Assembly (NCBI GenBank): GCA_964036665.1
Contig: OZ038526.1
Location: 16,492,001 to 16,556,000, forward strand
DNA: 64,000 nucleotides
Direction: 5' to 3'
Source of the DNA: Gordius sp. MW1
Taxonomy: Eukaryota; Nematomorpha; Gordioida; Gordea; Gordiidae
In this document: positions 11,801 through 25,374 of the stretch, piece by piece
Position numbering within the stretch: position 1 is the first letter of the stretch
Layout: each line of letters begins with the position of its first letter
Program-made: the position numbers and the translations under genes
The notes under the pieces: generated by a model
What the model was told of the DNA's origin: nothing
Database searches by the model: none
Seen by the model: the letters and a program-made list of their open reading frames with translations, nothing else

Positions 11801-14464
11801 TTTTTTTTAAGCTCTTTCACATAGAATAACAAAAAATAAATATTTTTCCCTCAAAATTTTTCACATTTTTATCTTTCAACCGTATTCATCCGATGAAAGT
11901 TGTCGTTTTCAGACACGATTTCCATAATAAAAAGTTAAAATTTATCAGAATCAGAAAACTATTACTTTGAAATCATTATCTCATAGAGCAGTTTTCAAAA
12001 ATTAAGCACTCACGTTGCGATACAACAAACTAATCGCCACAATAAAACCTTGTCTTTTGTCAAAATGATAGTTCTCGCAGCTTAAAACTTCTTTTCCGAA
12101 GTCAATCGAGGATAATAGGATTCTCAAATGGCTTACTTTTATATATTTTTTCAAGCTCTTTCACATAGAATAACAAAAAAATAAGTATTTTTACCTCAAA
12201 ACTTTTAATATTTTTTTCTTTCAACCGTATTCATCCGATGAAAGTTGTCGTTTTCAGACACGATTTCCATAATAAAAAGTAAAAATTTATCAGAATCAGA
12301 AAACTATTACTTTGAAATCATTATCTCATAGAGCAGTTTTCAAAAATTAAGCACTCACGTTGCGATACAACAAACTAATCGCCACAATAAAACCTTGTCT
12401 TTTGTCAAAATGATAGTTCTCGCAGATTAAAACTTCTTTTCCGAAGTCAATCGAGGATAATAGGATTCTCAAACTGGCTTACTTTTATATATTTTTTCAA
12501 GCTCTTTCGCATAGAATAACAAAAAATAAATATTTTTACCTTAAAATTTTTCACATTTTTTTCTTTCAACCGTATTCATCCGATGAAAGTTGTCGTTTTC
12601 AGATACGATTTTCATGATAAAAAGTTACAATTTATCAGAATAAGAAAACTATTACTTTGAAATCATGATCGCATAGAGCAGTTTTCAAAAATTAAGCACT
12701 CACGTTGCGATACAACAAACTAATCGAGACAATAAAACCTTGTCTTTTGTCAAAATGATAGTTCTCGCAGCTTAAAACTTCTTTTCCGAAGTCAATCGAG
12801 GATAATAGGATTCTCAAATGGCTTACTTTTATATATTTTTTCAAGCTCTTTCACATAGAATAACAAAAAAATAAGTATTTTTACCTCAAAATTTTTAATA
12901 TTTTTTTCTTTCAACCGTATTCATCCGATGAAAGTTGTCGTTTTCAGACACGATTTCCATAATAAAAAGTTAAAATTTATCAGAATCAGAAAACTATTAC
13001 TTTGAAATCATGATCGCATAGAGCAGTTTTCAAAAATTAAGCACTCACGTTGCGATACAACAAACTAATCGCAACAATAAAACCTTGTCTTTTGTCAAAA
13101 TGATAGTTCTCGCAGCTTATAACTTCTTTTCCGAAGTCAATCGAGGATAATAGGATTCTCAAATTGGCTTACTTCTATATTTTTTTTAAGCTATTTCACA
13201 TAGAATAACAAAAAATAAATATTTTTCCCTCAAAATTTTTCACATTTTTTTCTTTCAACCGTATTCATCCGATGAAAGTTGTCGTTTTCAGACACGATTT
13301 CCATAATAAAAAGTTAAAATTTAACAGAATCAGAAAACTATTACTTTGAAATCATGATCTCATAGACCAGTTTTCAAAAATTAAGCACTCACGTTGCGAT
13401 ACAACAAACTAATCGCCACAATAAAACCTTGTCTTTTGTCAAAATGATAGTTGTCGCAGCTTAAAACTTCTTTTCCGAAGTCAATCGAGGATAATAGGAT
13501 TCTCAAATGGCTTACTTTTATATATTTTTTCAAGCTCTTTGACATAGAATAACAAAAAAATAAGTATTTTTACCTCAAAATTTTTAATATTTTTTTCTTT
13601 CAAACGTATTCATCCGATGAAAGTTGCCGTTTTCAGACACGACCATGATAAAAAGTTAAAATTTATCAGAATCAGAAAACTATTACTTTGAAATCATGAT
13701 CGCATAGAGCAGTTTTCAAAAATTAAGCACTCACGTTGCGATACAACAAACTAATCGCAACAATAAAACCTTGTCATTTGTCAAAATGATAGTTCTCGCA
13801 ACTTAAAACTTCTTTTCGGAAGTCAATGCAGGATAATAGGATTCTCAAATTGGCTTACTTTTATATATTTTTTCAAGCTCTTTCACATAGAATAACAAAA
13901 AAAGAAGTATTTTTACCTCAAAATTTTTCGTATTTTTTACTTTCAACCGTATTCATCCGATGAAAGTTGTCGTTTTCAGACACGATTTCCATGATAAAAA
14001 GTTAAAATTTATCAGAATCAGAAAACTATTACTTTGAAATCATGATCGCATAGAGCAGTTTTCCAAAATTAAGCATTCACGTTGCGTTATAACAAACTAA
14101 TCGAAACAATAAAACCTTGTCTTTTGTCAAATGATAGTTCTCGCAGCTTAAAACTTCTTTTCCGAAGTAAATCGAGGATAATAGTATTCTCAAATTGGCT
14201 TACTTTTATATATTTTTTTAAGCTCTTTCACATAGAATAACAAAATATAAATATTTTTACCTCAAAATTTTTCACATTTTTTTCTTTCAACCGTATTCAT
14301 CCGATGAAAGTTGTCGTTTTCAGATACGATTTTCATGATAAAAAGTTAAAATTTATCAGAATAAGAAAACTATTACTTTGAAATCATGATCGCATAGAGC
14401 AGTTTTCAAAAATTAAGCACTCACGTTGCGATACAACAAACTAATCGCAACAATAAAACCATGT
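8861..14464 (+). repeat. 16-monomer higher-order repeat, copy 2
   Basis: Near-perfect repeat of 3358-8860. Single-base differences that I could see include 4041 a / 9544 g, 4742 a / 10245 t and 5106 t / 10609 a; a full alignment may show others. Agreement runs about 100 bp past one full period and stops after accatgtc near 14464, where copy 2 continues with atttg and copy 1 with ttttg. Even odd features are shared, such as the shortened cacgaccatgat at about 8137 and 13640. Confidence 0.92.
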
Positions 14465-16400
14465 CATTTGTCAAAATGATAGTTCTCGCAACTTAAAACT
14501 TCTTTTCGGAAGTCAATGCAGGATAATAGGATTTTCTAATTGGCTTACTTTTATATATTTTTTCAAGCTCTTTCACATAGAATAACAAAAAAATAAGTAT
14601 TTTTACCTCAAAATTTTTCATATTTTTTACATTCAACCGTATTCATCCGATGAAAGTTGTCGTTTTCAGACACGATTTCCATGATAAAAAGTTAAAATTT
14701 ATCAGAATCAGAAAACTATTACTTTGAAATCATGATTAGAGCAGTTTTCAAAAATTAAGCACTCACGTTGCGATACAACAAACTAATCGCAACAATAAAA
14801 CCTTGTCTTTTGTCAAAATGATAGTTCTCGCAGCTTAAAACTTCTTCTCAGAAGTCAATCGAAGATAATAGGATTCTCAAATTGGCTTACCTTTATATAT
14901 TTTTTCCAGCTCTTTCACATAGAATAACAAAAAAATAAGTATTTTTACCTCAAAATTTTTCATATGGTTTTCTTTCAACCGTATTCATCCGATGAAAGTT
15001 GTCGTTTTCAGACACGATTTCCATGATAAAAAGTTAATTTATCAGAATCAGAAATCTATGACTTTGAAATCATGATCGCATAGAGCAGTTTCAAAAATTA
15101 AGCAATCACGTTGCGATACAACAAACTAATCGCAACAATAAAACCTTGTCTTTTGTCAAAATGATAGTTCTCGCAGCTTAAAACTTCTTTTCCGAAGTCA
15201 ATCGAGCATAATAGGATTCTCAAATTGGCTTACTTTTATATATTTTTTCAAGCTCTTTCACATAGAATAATAAAAATTAATAATTTTTACCTCAAAATTT
15301 TTCACATTTTTTTCTTTCAATCGTATTCATCCGATGAAAGTTGTCGTTTTAAGATACGATTTTCATGATAAAAAGTTAAAATTTATCAGAATAAGAAAAC
15401 TATTACTTTGAAATCATGATCGCATAGAGCAGTTTTCAAAAATTAAGCACTCACGTTGCGATACAACAAACTAATCGCCACAATAAAACCTTGTCTTTTG
15501 TCAAAATGATAGTTCTAGCAACTTAAAACTTCTTTTCCGAAGTCAATCGAGGATAATAGGATTCTCAAATTGGCTTACTTTTATATATTTTTTCAAGCTC
15601 TTTCACATAGAATAACAAAAAATAAATATTTTTACCTTAAAATTTTTCACATTTTTTTCTTTCAACCGTATTCATCCGATGAAAGTTGTCGTTTTCAGAT
15701 ACGATTTTCATGATAAAAAGTTACAATTTATCAGAATAAGAAAACTATTACTTTGAAATCATAATCGCATAGAGCAGTTTTCAAAAATTAAGCACTCACG
15801 TTGCGATACAACAAACTAATCGAGACAATAAAACCTTGTCTTTTGTCAAAATGATAGTTCTCGCAGCTTAAAACTTCTTTTCCGAAGTCAATCGATGATA
15901 ATAGGATTCTCAAATGGCTTACTTTTATATATTTTTTCAAGCTCTTTCACATAGAATAACAAAAAAATAAGTATTTTTACCTCAAAATTTTTAATATTTT
16001 TTTCTTTCAACCGTATTCATCCGATGAAAGTTGTCGTTTTCAGACACGATTTCCATGATAAAAAGTTAAAATTTATCAGAATCAGAAAACTATTACTTTG
16101 AAATCATGATCGCATAGAGCAGTTTTCAAAAATTAAGCACTCACGTTGCGATACAACAAACTAATCGCAACAATAAAACCTTGTCTTTTGTCAAAATGAT
16201 AGTTCTCGCAGCTTAAAACTTCTTTTCCGAAGTCAATCGAGGACAATAGGATTCCCGAATTGGCTTACTTTTATATATTTTTTTAAGCTCTTTCACATAG
16301 AATAACAAAAAATAAATATTTTTACCTCAAAATCTTTCACATTTTTTTCTTTCAACCGTATTCATCCGATGAAAGTTGTCGTTTTCAGACACGATTTCCA
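14465..16400 (+). repeat. Linking satellite block, mostly duplicated at 48.7-50.4 kb
   Basis: Between the 5.5-kb pair and the dimer block lie about six monomers with distinctive variants: catgattagagc (a 4-base loss near 14733), cttacctttatat with ttttccagctc, catatggttttc, gttaatttatcag with aaatctatgac, agttctagcaac and ggacaatagg with attcccgaattgg. From about 14971 rightwards this order is reproduced near 48737-50400. The cttaccttt / ttccagc monomer also has relatives near 19370, 22470 and 27965. Confidence 0.85.
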
Positions 16401-19020
16401 TAATAAAAAGTTAAAATTTATCAGAATCAGAAAACTATTACTTTGAAATCATGATCGCATAGAGCAGTTTTCAAAAATTAAGCACTCACGTTGCGATACA
16501 ACAATCTAATCGCAACAATAAAACCTTGTCTTTTGTCAAAATGATAGTTCTCGCAGCTTAAAACTTCTTTTCCGAAGTCAATCGAGGATAATAGGATTCT
16601 CAAAGTGGCTTACTTCTATATTTTTTTTTAAGCTCTTTCACATAGAATAACAAAAAATAAATATTTTTCCCTCAAAATTTTTCACATTTTTTTCTTTCAA
16701 CCGTATTCATCCGATGAAAGTTGTCGTTTTCAGACACGATTTCCATAATAAAAAGTTAAAATTTATCAGAATCAGAAAACTATTACTTTGAAATCATGAT
16801 CTCATAGAGCAGTTTTCAAAAATTAAGCACTCACGTTGCGATACAACAAACTAATCGCAACAATAAAACCTTGTCTTTTGTCAAAATGATAGTTCTCGCA
16901 GCTTAAAACTTCTTTTCCGAAGTCAATCAAGGATAATATGATTCTCAAATTGGCTTACTTTTATATATTATTTCAAGCTCTTTCACATAAAATAATAAAA
17001 AATAAATATTTTTACCTCAAAATTTTTCACATTTTTTTTTTCAACCGTATTCATCCGATGAAAGTTGTCGTTTTCAGATACGATTTCCATGATAAAAAGT
17101 TAAAATTTATCAGAATCAGAAAACTATTACTTTGAAATCATGATCGCATAGAGCAGTTTTCAAAAATTAAGCACTCACGTTGCGATACAACAATCTAATC
17201 GCAACAATAAAACCTTGTCTTTTGTCAAAATGATAGTTCTCGCAGCTTAAAACTTCTTTTCCGAAGTCAATCGAGGATAATAGGATTCTCAAATTGGCTT
17301 ACTTCTATATTTTTTTTAAGCTCTTTCACATAGAATAACAAAAAATAAATATTTTTCCCTCAAAATTTTTCACATTTTTTTCTTTCAACCGTATTCATCC
17401 GATGAAAGTTGTCGTTTTCAGACACGATTTCCATAATAAAAAGTTAAAATTTATCAGAATCAGAAAACTATTACTTTGAAATCATGATCTCATAGAGCAG
17501 TTTTCAAAAATTAAGCACTCACGTTGCGATACAACAAACTAATCGCAACAATAAAACCTTGTCTTTTGTCAAAATGATAGTTCTCGCAGCTTAAAACTTC
17601 TTTTCCGAAGTCAATCGAGGATAATATGATTCTCAAATTGGCTTACTTTTATATATTATTTCAAGCTCTTTCACATAAAATAATAAAAAATAAATATTTT
17701 TACCTCAAAATTTTTCACATTTTTTTTTTCAACCGTATTCATCCGATGAAAGTTGTCGTTTTCAGATACGATTTCCATGATAAAAAGTTAAAATTTATCA
17801 GAATCAGAAAACTATTACTTTGAAATCATGATCGCATAGAGCAGTTTTAAAAAATTAAGCACTCACGTTGCGATACAACAAACTAATCGCAACAATAAAA
17901 CCTTGTCTTTTGTCAAAATGATAGTTCTCGCAGCTTAAAACTTCTTTTCCGAAGTCAATCGAGGATAATAAAATTCTCATTGGCTTACTTTTATATATTT
18001 TTTCAAGCTCTTTCACATAGAATAACAAAAAATAAATATTTTTACCTCAAAATTTTTCACATTTTTTTCTTTCAACCGTATTCATCCGATGAAAGTTGCC
18101 GTTTTCAGACACGATTTCCATGATAAAAAGTTAAAATTTATCAGAATCAGAAAACTATTACTTTGAAATCATGATCGCATAGAGCAGTTTTCAAAAATTA
18201 AGCACTCACGTTGCGATACAACAAACTAATCGCAACAATAACACCTTGTCATTTGTCAAAATGATAGTTCTCGCAACTTAAAACGTCTTTTCGGAAGTCA
18301 ATGCAGGATAATAGGATTCTCAAATTGTCTTACTTTTATATATTATTTCAAGCTCATTCACATAAAAAAATAAAAAATAAATATTTTTACCTCAAAATTT
18401 TTCACATTTTTTTTTTCAACCGTATTCATCCGATGAAAGTTGTCGTTTTCAGATACGATTTCCATGATAAAAAGTTAAAATTTATCAGAATCAGAAAACT
18501 ATTACTTTGAAATCATGATCGCATAGAGCAGTTTTCAAAAATTAAGCACTCACATTGCGATACAACAAACTAATCGCAACAATAAAACCTTGTCTTTTGT
18601 CAAAATGATAGTTCTCGCAGCTTAAAACTTCTTTTCCGAAGTCAATCGAGGATAATAAAATTCTCATTGGCTTACTTTTATATATTTTTTCAAGCTCTTT
18701 CACATAGAATAACAAAAAATAAATATTTTTACCTCAAAATTTTTCACATTTTTTTCTTTCAACCGTATTCATCCGATGAAAGTTGCCGTTTTCAGACACG
18801 ATTTCCATGATAAAAAGTTAAAATTTATCAGAATCAGAAAACTATTACTTTGAAATCATGATCGCATAGAGCAGTTTTCAAAAATTAAGCACTCACGTTG
18901 CGATACAACAAACTAATCGCAACAATAACACCTTGTCATTTGTCAAAATGATAGTTCTCGCAACTTAGAACTTCTTTTCGGAAGTCAATGCAGGATAATA
19001 GGATTCTCAAATTGGCTTAC
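16400..19020 (+). repeat. Dimer higher-order repeat, period ~688 bp
   Basis: Alternate monomers match each other better than neighbours do. At about 16400-17877 a pair (one monomer with cttctatatttttt, the next with tattatttcaagc and cataaaataataaa) is present twice. At about 17878-19020 a second pair (one with aataaaattctcattggc at about 17970 and 18657, the next with aacaccttgtcatttg) is present nearly twice. The second pair shares its right-hand half monomer with the first, so the types are mosaics. Spacing is 687-689 bp with one-base indels in T runs. Confidence 0.8.
18222..18565 (+). repeat. Chimeric monomer: subtype A left part, tattatttc-type right part
   Basis: The left part carries the gcaactta / ttcggaagtcaatgcagg markers, whereas the neighbouring monomer at about 17534-17877 carries gcagctta / ttccgaagtcaatcgagg. 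From about 18340 onward both share tattatttcaagc, the aaaataaatattt segment and cattttttttttcaacc. The simplest reading is an exchange inside a monomer near 18330-18345. The same chimera, marked by caagctcattcacat, recurs near 24770, 25800, 26490 and 27170, so it spread after forming. Confidence 0.7.
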
Positions 19021-19139
19021 TTTTATATATTTTTTCAAGCTCTTTCACATAGAATAACAAAAAAAGAAGTATTTTTACCTCAAAATTTTTCATATTTTTT
19101 TCTTTCAACCGTATTCATCCGATGAAAGTTGTCGTTTTC

Positions 19140-19755
19140 AGACACGATTTCCATGATAAAAAGTTAAAATTTATCAGAATCAGAAAACTATTACTTTGAA
19201 ATCATGATCGCATAGAGCAGTTTTCAAAAATTAAGCACTCACGTTGCGATACAACAAACTAATCGCAACAATAAAACCTTGTCTTTTGTCAAAATGATAG
19301 TTCTCGCAGCTTAAAACTTCTTTTCAGAAGTCAATCGAGGATAATAGGATTCTCAAATTGGCTTACCTTTATATATTTTTTCCAGCTCTTTCACATAGAA
19401 TAACAAAAAAATAAGTATTTTTACCTCAAAATTTTTCATATGTTTTTCTTTAAACCGTATTCATCCGATGAAAGTTGTCGTTTTCAGACACGATTTCCAT
19501 GATAAAAAGTTAAAATTTATCAGAATCAGAAAACTATGACTTTGAAATCATGATCGCATAGAGCAGTTTCAAAAATTAAGCACTCACGTTGCGATACAAC
19601 AAACTAATCGCAACAATAAAACCTTGTCTTTTGTCAAAATGATAGTTCTCGCAGCTTAAAATTTCTTTTCCGAAGTCAATCGAGCATAATAGGATTCTCA
19701 AATTGGCTTACTTTTATATATTTTTTCAAGCTCTTTCACATAGAATAACAAAAAA
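19140..19755 (+). repeat. Segment repeated at 22242-22857 (spacing 3,102 bp, 9 monomers)
   Basis: Shared rare variants are ttttcagaag (19321 and 22423), cttacctttat with ttccagctc, catatgtttttctttaaacc, aaactatgacttt and taaaatttc with atcgagcata. A few substitutions differ within the run, such as gcagtttcaaaaattaagcac against gcagttttaaaaattaaccac. The match ends near 19755, where ataagtattt meets ataaatattt. The second copy bridges the two copies of the neighbouring 7-monomer repeat. Confidence 0.75.
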
Positions 19756-20375
19756 TAAGTATTTTTACCTAAAAATTTTTCACATTTTTTTCTTTCAACC
19801 GTATTCATCCGATGAAAGTTGTCGTTTCAAGATACGATTTTCATGATAAAAAGTTAAAATTTATCAGAATAAGAAAACTATTACTTTGAAATCATGATCG
19901 CAGAGAGCAGTTTTCAAAAATTAAGCACTCACGTTGCGATACAACAAACTAATCGCCACAATAAAACCTTGTCTTTTGTCAAAATGATAGTTCTCGCAGC
20001 TTAAAACTTCTTTTCCGAATTCAATCGAGGATAATAGGATTCTCAAATTGGCTTACTTTTATATATTTTTTCAAGCTCTTTCACATAGAATAACAAAAAA
20101 TAAATATTTTTACCTTAAAATTTTTCACATTTTTTTCTTTCAACCGTATTCATCCGATGAAAGTTGTCGTTTTCAGATACGATTTTCATGATAAAAAGTT
20201 ACAATTTATCAGAATAAGAAAACTATTACTTTGAAATCATGATCGCATAGAGCAGTTTTCAAAAATTAAGCACTCACGTTGCGATACAACAAACTAATCG
20301 CAACAATAAAACCTTTTCTTTTGTCAAAATGATAGTTCTCGCAACTTAAAACTTATTTTCGGAAGTCAATGCAGG

Positions 20376-22787
20376 ATAATAGGATTCTCAAATTGGCTTA
20401 CTTTTATATATTTTTTCAAGCTCTTTCACATAGAATAACAAAAAATAAATATTTTTACCTCAAAATTTTTCACATTTTTTTCTTTCAACTGTATTCATCC
20501 GATGAAAGTTGTCGTTTTCAGATACCATTTTCATGATAAAAAGTTAAAATTTATCAGAATAAGAAAATTATTACTTTGAAATCATGATCGCATAGAGCAG
20601 TTTTCAAAAATTAAGCACTCACGTTGCGATACAACAAACTAATCGCAACAATAAAACCTTGTCTTTTGTCAAAATGATAGTTCTCGCAGCTTAAAACTTC
20701 TTTTCCGAAGTCAATCGAGGATAATAGGATTCTCAAATTGGCTTACTTTTATATATTTTTTCAAGCTCTTTCACATAGAATAACAAAAAATAAATATTTT
20801 TACCTCAAAATTTTTCACATTTTTTTCTTTCAACCGTATTCATCCGATGAAAGTTGTCGTTTTCAGATACGATTTCCATAATAAAAAGTTAAAATTTATC
20901 AGAATCAGAAAACTATTACCTCAAAATCATGATCGCATAGAGCAGTTTTCAAAAATTAAGCAATCACGTTGCGATACAACAAACTAATCGCAACAATAAA
21001 ACCTTGTCTTTTGTCAAATGATAGTTCTCGCAGCTTAAAACTTCTTTTCCGAAGTCATTCGAGGATAATAAAATTCTCATTGGCTTACTTTTATATATTT
21101 TTTCAAGATCTTTCACATAGAATAACAAAAAATAAATATTTTTACCTCAAAATTTTTCACATTTTTTTCTTTCAACCGTATTCATACGATGAAAGTTGTC
21201 GTTTTCAGATACGATTTTCATGATAAAAAGTTAAAATTTATCAGAATAAGAAAACTATTACTTTGAAATCATGATCGCATAGAGCAGTTTTCAAAAATTA
21301 AGCACTCACGTTGCGATACAACAAACTAATCGCCACAATAAAACCTTGTCTTTTGTCAAAATGATAGTTCTCGCAGCTTAAAACTTCTTTTCCGAAGTCA
21401 ATCGAGGATAATAGGATTCTCAAATGGCTTACTTTTATATATTTTTTCAAGCTCTTTCACATAGAATAACAAAAAAAAAAGTATTTTTACCTCAAAATTT
21501 TTAATATTTTTTTCTTTCAACCGTATTCATCCGATGAAAGTTGTCGTTTTCAGACACGATTTCCATAATAAAAAGTTAAAATTTATCAGAATCAGAAAAC
21601 TATTACTTTGAAATCATGATCGCATAGAGCAGTTTTCGAAAATTAAGCACTCACGTTGCGATACAATAAACTAATCGCAACAATAAAACCTTGTCTTTTG
21701 TCAAAATGATAGTTCTCGCAGCTTAAAACTTCTTTTCCGAAGTCAATCGAGGATAATAGGATTCTCAAATTGGCTTACTTTTATATATTTTTTCAAGCTC
21801 TTTCACATAGAATAACAAAAAATAAATATTTTTACCTCAAAATTTTTCACATTTTTTTCTTTCAACCGTATTCATCCGATGAAAGTTGTCGTTTTCAGAT
21901 ACGATTTCCATAATAAAAAGTTAAAATTTATCAGAATCAGAAAACTATTACCTCAAAATCATGATCGCATAGAGCAGTTTTCAAAAATTAAGCAATCACG
22001 TTGCGATACAACAAACTAATCGCAACAATAAAACCTTGTCTTTTGTCAAAATGATAGTTCTCGCAACTTAAAACTTCTTTTCCGAGGTCAATCGAGGATA
22101 ATAGGATTCTCAAATTGGCTTACTTTTATATATTTTTTTAAGCTCTTTCACATAGAATAACAAAAAATAAATATTTTTACCTCAAAATTTTTCACATTTT
22201 TTTCTTTCAACCGTATTCATCCGATGAAAGTTGCCGGTTTCAGACACGATTTCCATGATAAAAAGTTAAAATTTATCAGAATCAGAAAACTATTACTTTG
22301 AAATCATGATCGCATAGAGCAGTTTTCAAAAATTAAGCACTCACGTTGCGATACAACAAACTAATCGCAACAATAAAACCTTGTCTTTTGTCAAAATGAT
22401 AGTTCTCGCAGCTTAAAACTTCTTTTCAGAAGTCAATCGAGGATAATAGGATTCTCAAATTGGCTTACCTTTATATATTTTTTCCAGCTCTTTCACATAG
22501 AATAACAAAAAAATAAGTATTTTTACCTCAAAATTTTTCATATGTTTTTCTTTAAACCGTATTCATCCGATGAAAGTTGTCGTTTTCAGACACGATTTCC
22601 ATGATAAAAAGTTAAAATTTATCAGAATCAGAAAACTATGACTTTGAAATCATGATCGCATAGAGCAGTTTTAAAAATTAACCACTCACGTTGCGATACA
22701 ACAAACTAATCGCAACAATAAAACCTTGTCTTTTGTCAAAATGATAGTTCTCGCAGCTTAAAATTTCTTTTCCGAAGTCAATCGAGC
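20376..22787 (+). repeat. 7-monomer higher-order repeat, copy 1 (2,412 bp)
   Basis: The block from about 20376 reappears 2,412 bp downstream. Shared rare variants are caactgtattc with gataccatttt (about 20488 and 22900), attacctcaaaatcatg, the aataaaattctcattggc monomer with ttcaagatctttc and ttcatacgatg, and gttgccggtttc. The match holds for about 2.0 kb of this unit, then the copies part company after caacaata near 22375. The last part (22376-22787) instead matches the region near 19274-19685. Confidence 0.85.
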
Positions 22788-24787
22788 ATAATAGGATTCT
22801 CAAATTGGCTTACTTTTATATATTTTTTCAAGCTCTTTCACATAGAATAACAAAAAATAAATATTTTTACCTCAAAATTTTTCACATTTTTTTCTTTCAA
22901 CTGTATTCATCCGATGAAAGTTGTCGTTTTCAGATACCATTTTCATGATAAAAAGTTAAAATTTATCAGAATAAGAAAATTATTACTTTGAAATCATGAT
23001 CGCATAGAGCAGTTTTCAAAAATTAAGCACTCACGTTGCGATACAACAAACTAATCGCAACAATAAAACCTTGTCTTTTGTCAAAATGATAGTTCTCGCA
23101 GCTTAAAACTTCTTTTCCGAAGTCAATCGAGGATAATAGGATTCTCAAATTGGCTTACTTTTATATATTTTTTCAAGCTCTTTCACATAGAATAACAAAA
23201 AATAAATATTTTTACCTCAAAATTTTTCACATTTTTTTCTTTCAACCGTATTCATCCGATGAAAGTTGTCGTTTTCAGATACGATTTCCATAATAAAAAG
23301 TTAAAATTTATCAGAATCAGAAAACTATTACCTCAAAATCATGATCGCATAGAGCAGTTTTCAAAAATTAAGCAATCACGTTGCGATACAACAAACTAAT
23401 CGCAACAATAAAACCTTGTCTTTTGTCAAATGATAGTTCTCGCAGCTTAAAACTTCTTTTCCGAAGTCATTCGAGGATAATAAAATTCTCATTGGCTTAC
23501 TTTTATATATTTTTTCAAGATCTTTCACATAGAATAACAAAAAATAAATATTTTTACCTCAAAATTTTTCACATTTTTTTCTTTCAACCGTATTCATACG
23601 ATGAAAGTTGTCGTTTTCAGATACGATTTTCATGATAAAAAGTTAAAATTTATCAGAATAAGAAAACTATTACTTTGAAATCATGATCGCATAGAGCAGT
23701 TTTCAAAAATTAAGCACTCACGTTGCGATACAACAAACTAATCGCCACAATAAAACCTTGTCTTTTGTCAAAATGATAGTTCTCGCAGCTTAAAACTTCT
23801 TTTCCGAAGTCAATCGAGGATAATAGGATTCTCAAATGGCTTACTTTTATATATTTTTTCAAGCTCTTTCACATAGAATAACAAAAAAAAAAAGTATTTT
23901 TACCTCAAAATTTTTAATATTTTTTTCTTTCAACCGTATTCATCCGATGAAAGTTGTCGTTTTCAGACACGATTTCCATAATAAAAAGTTAAAATTTATC
24001 AGAATCAGAAAACTATTACTTTGAAATCATGATCGCATAGAGCAGTTTTCAAAAATTAAGCACTCACGTTGCGATACAACAAACTAATCGCAACAATAAA
24101 ACCTTGTCTTTTGTCAAAATGATAGTTCTCGCAGCTTAAAACTTCTTTTCCGAAGTCAATCGAGGATAATAGGATTCTCAAATTGGCTTACTTTTATATA
24201 TTTTTTCAAGCTCTTTCACATAGAATAACAAAAAATAAATATTTTTACCTCAAAATTTTTCACATTTTTTTCTTTCAACCGTATTCATCCGATGAAAGTT
24301 GTCGTTTTCAGATACGATTTCCATAATAAAAAGTTAAAATTTATCAGAATCAGAAAACTATTACCTCAAAATCATGATCGCATAGAGCAGTTTTCAAAAA
24401 TTAAGCAATCACGTTGCGATACAACAAACTAATCGCAACAATAAAACCTTGTCTTTTGTCAAAATGATAGTTCTCGCAACTTAAAACTTCTTTTCCGAGG
24501 TCAATCGAGGATAATAGGATTCTCAAATTGGCTTACTTCTATATATTTTTTTAAGCTCTTTCACATAGAATAACAAAAAATAAATATTTTTACCTCAAAA
24601 TTTTTCACATTTTTTTCTTTCAACCGTATTCATCCGATGAAAGTTGCCGGTTTCAGACACGATTTCCATGATAAAAAGTTAAAATTTATCAGAATCAGAA
24701 AACTATTACTTTGAAATCATGATCGCATAGAGCAGTTTTCAAAAATTAAGCACTCACGTTGCGATACAACAAACTAATCGCAACAAT
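22788..24787 (+). repeat. 7-monomer higher-order repeat, copy 2 (partial, ~2.0 kb)
   Basis: Matches about 20376-22375 with only a few differences seen, for example gcttacttct against gcttactttt near 24535 and one A-run length. At 24788 the sequence switches to the aacaccttgtcatttg chimeric monomer type, so the second copy is cut about 0.4 kb short of a full unit. A third, shorter relative of its first part is found at the right end of the window. Confidence 0.85.
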
Positions 24788-25374
24788 AACACCTTGTCAT
24801 TTGTCAAAATGATAGTTCTCGCAACTTAAAACTTCTTTTCGGAAGTCAATGCAGGATAATAGGATTCTCAAATTGGCTTACTTTTATATATTATTTCAAG
24901 CTCATTCACATAAAATAATAAAAAATAAATATTTTTACCTCAAAATTTTTCACATTTTTTTTTTCAACCGTATTCATCCGATGAAAGTTGTCGTTTTCAG
25001 ACACGATTTCCATGATAAAAAGTTAAAATTTATCAGAATCAGAAAACTATTACTTTGAAATCATGATCGCATAGAGCAGTTTTCAAAAATTAAGCACTCA
25101 CGTTGCGATACAACAAACTAATCGCAACAATAAAACCTTGTCTTTTGTCAAAATGATAGTTCTCGCAGCTTAAAACTTCTTTTCCGAAGTCAATCGAGAA
25201 TAATAGGATTCTCAAATTGGCTTACTTTTATATATTTTTTCAAGCTCTTTCACATAGAATAACAAAAATTAATATTTTTACCTCAAAATTTTTCACATTT
25301 TTTTCTTTCAACTGTATTCATCCGATGAAAGTTGTCGTTTTCAGATACGATTTTCATGATAAAAAGTTAAAATT
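24788..25374 (+). repeat. Linking satellite monomers, chimeric type first
   Basis: About two monomers. The first is the caagctcattcacat chimera; the second is an ordinary unit with caacaaaaattaatattt and caactgtattc. No unrelated sequence is present. Confidence 0.8.

Noticed and set aside
20969-23635. Two identical 84-codon frames at 20969 and 23381
   Set aside because: Same explanation: copies within the 2,412-bp repeat, opened by a one-base loss in gtcaaatgatag, with no coding signature.
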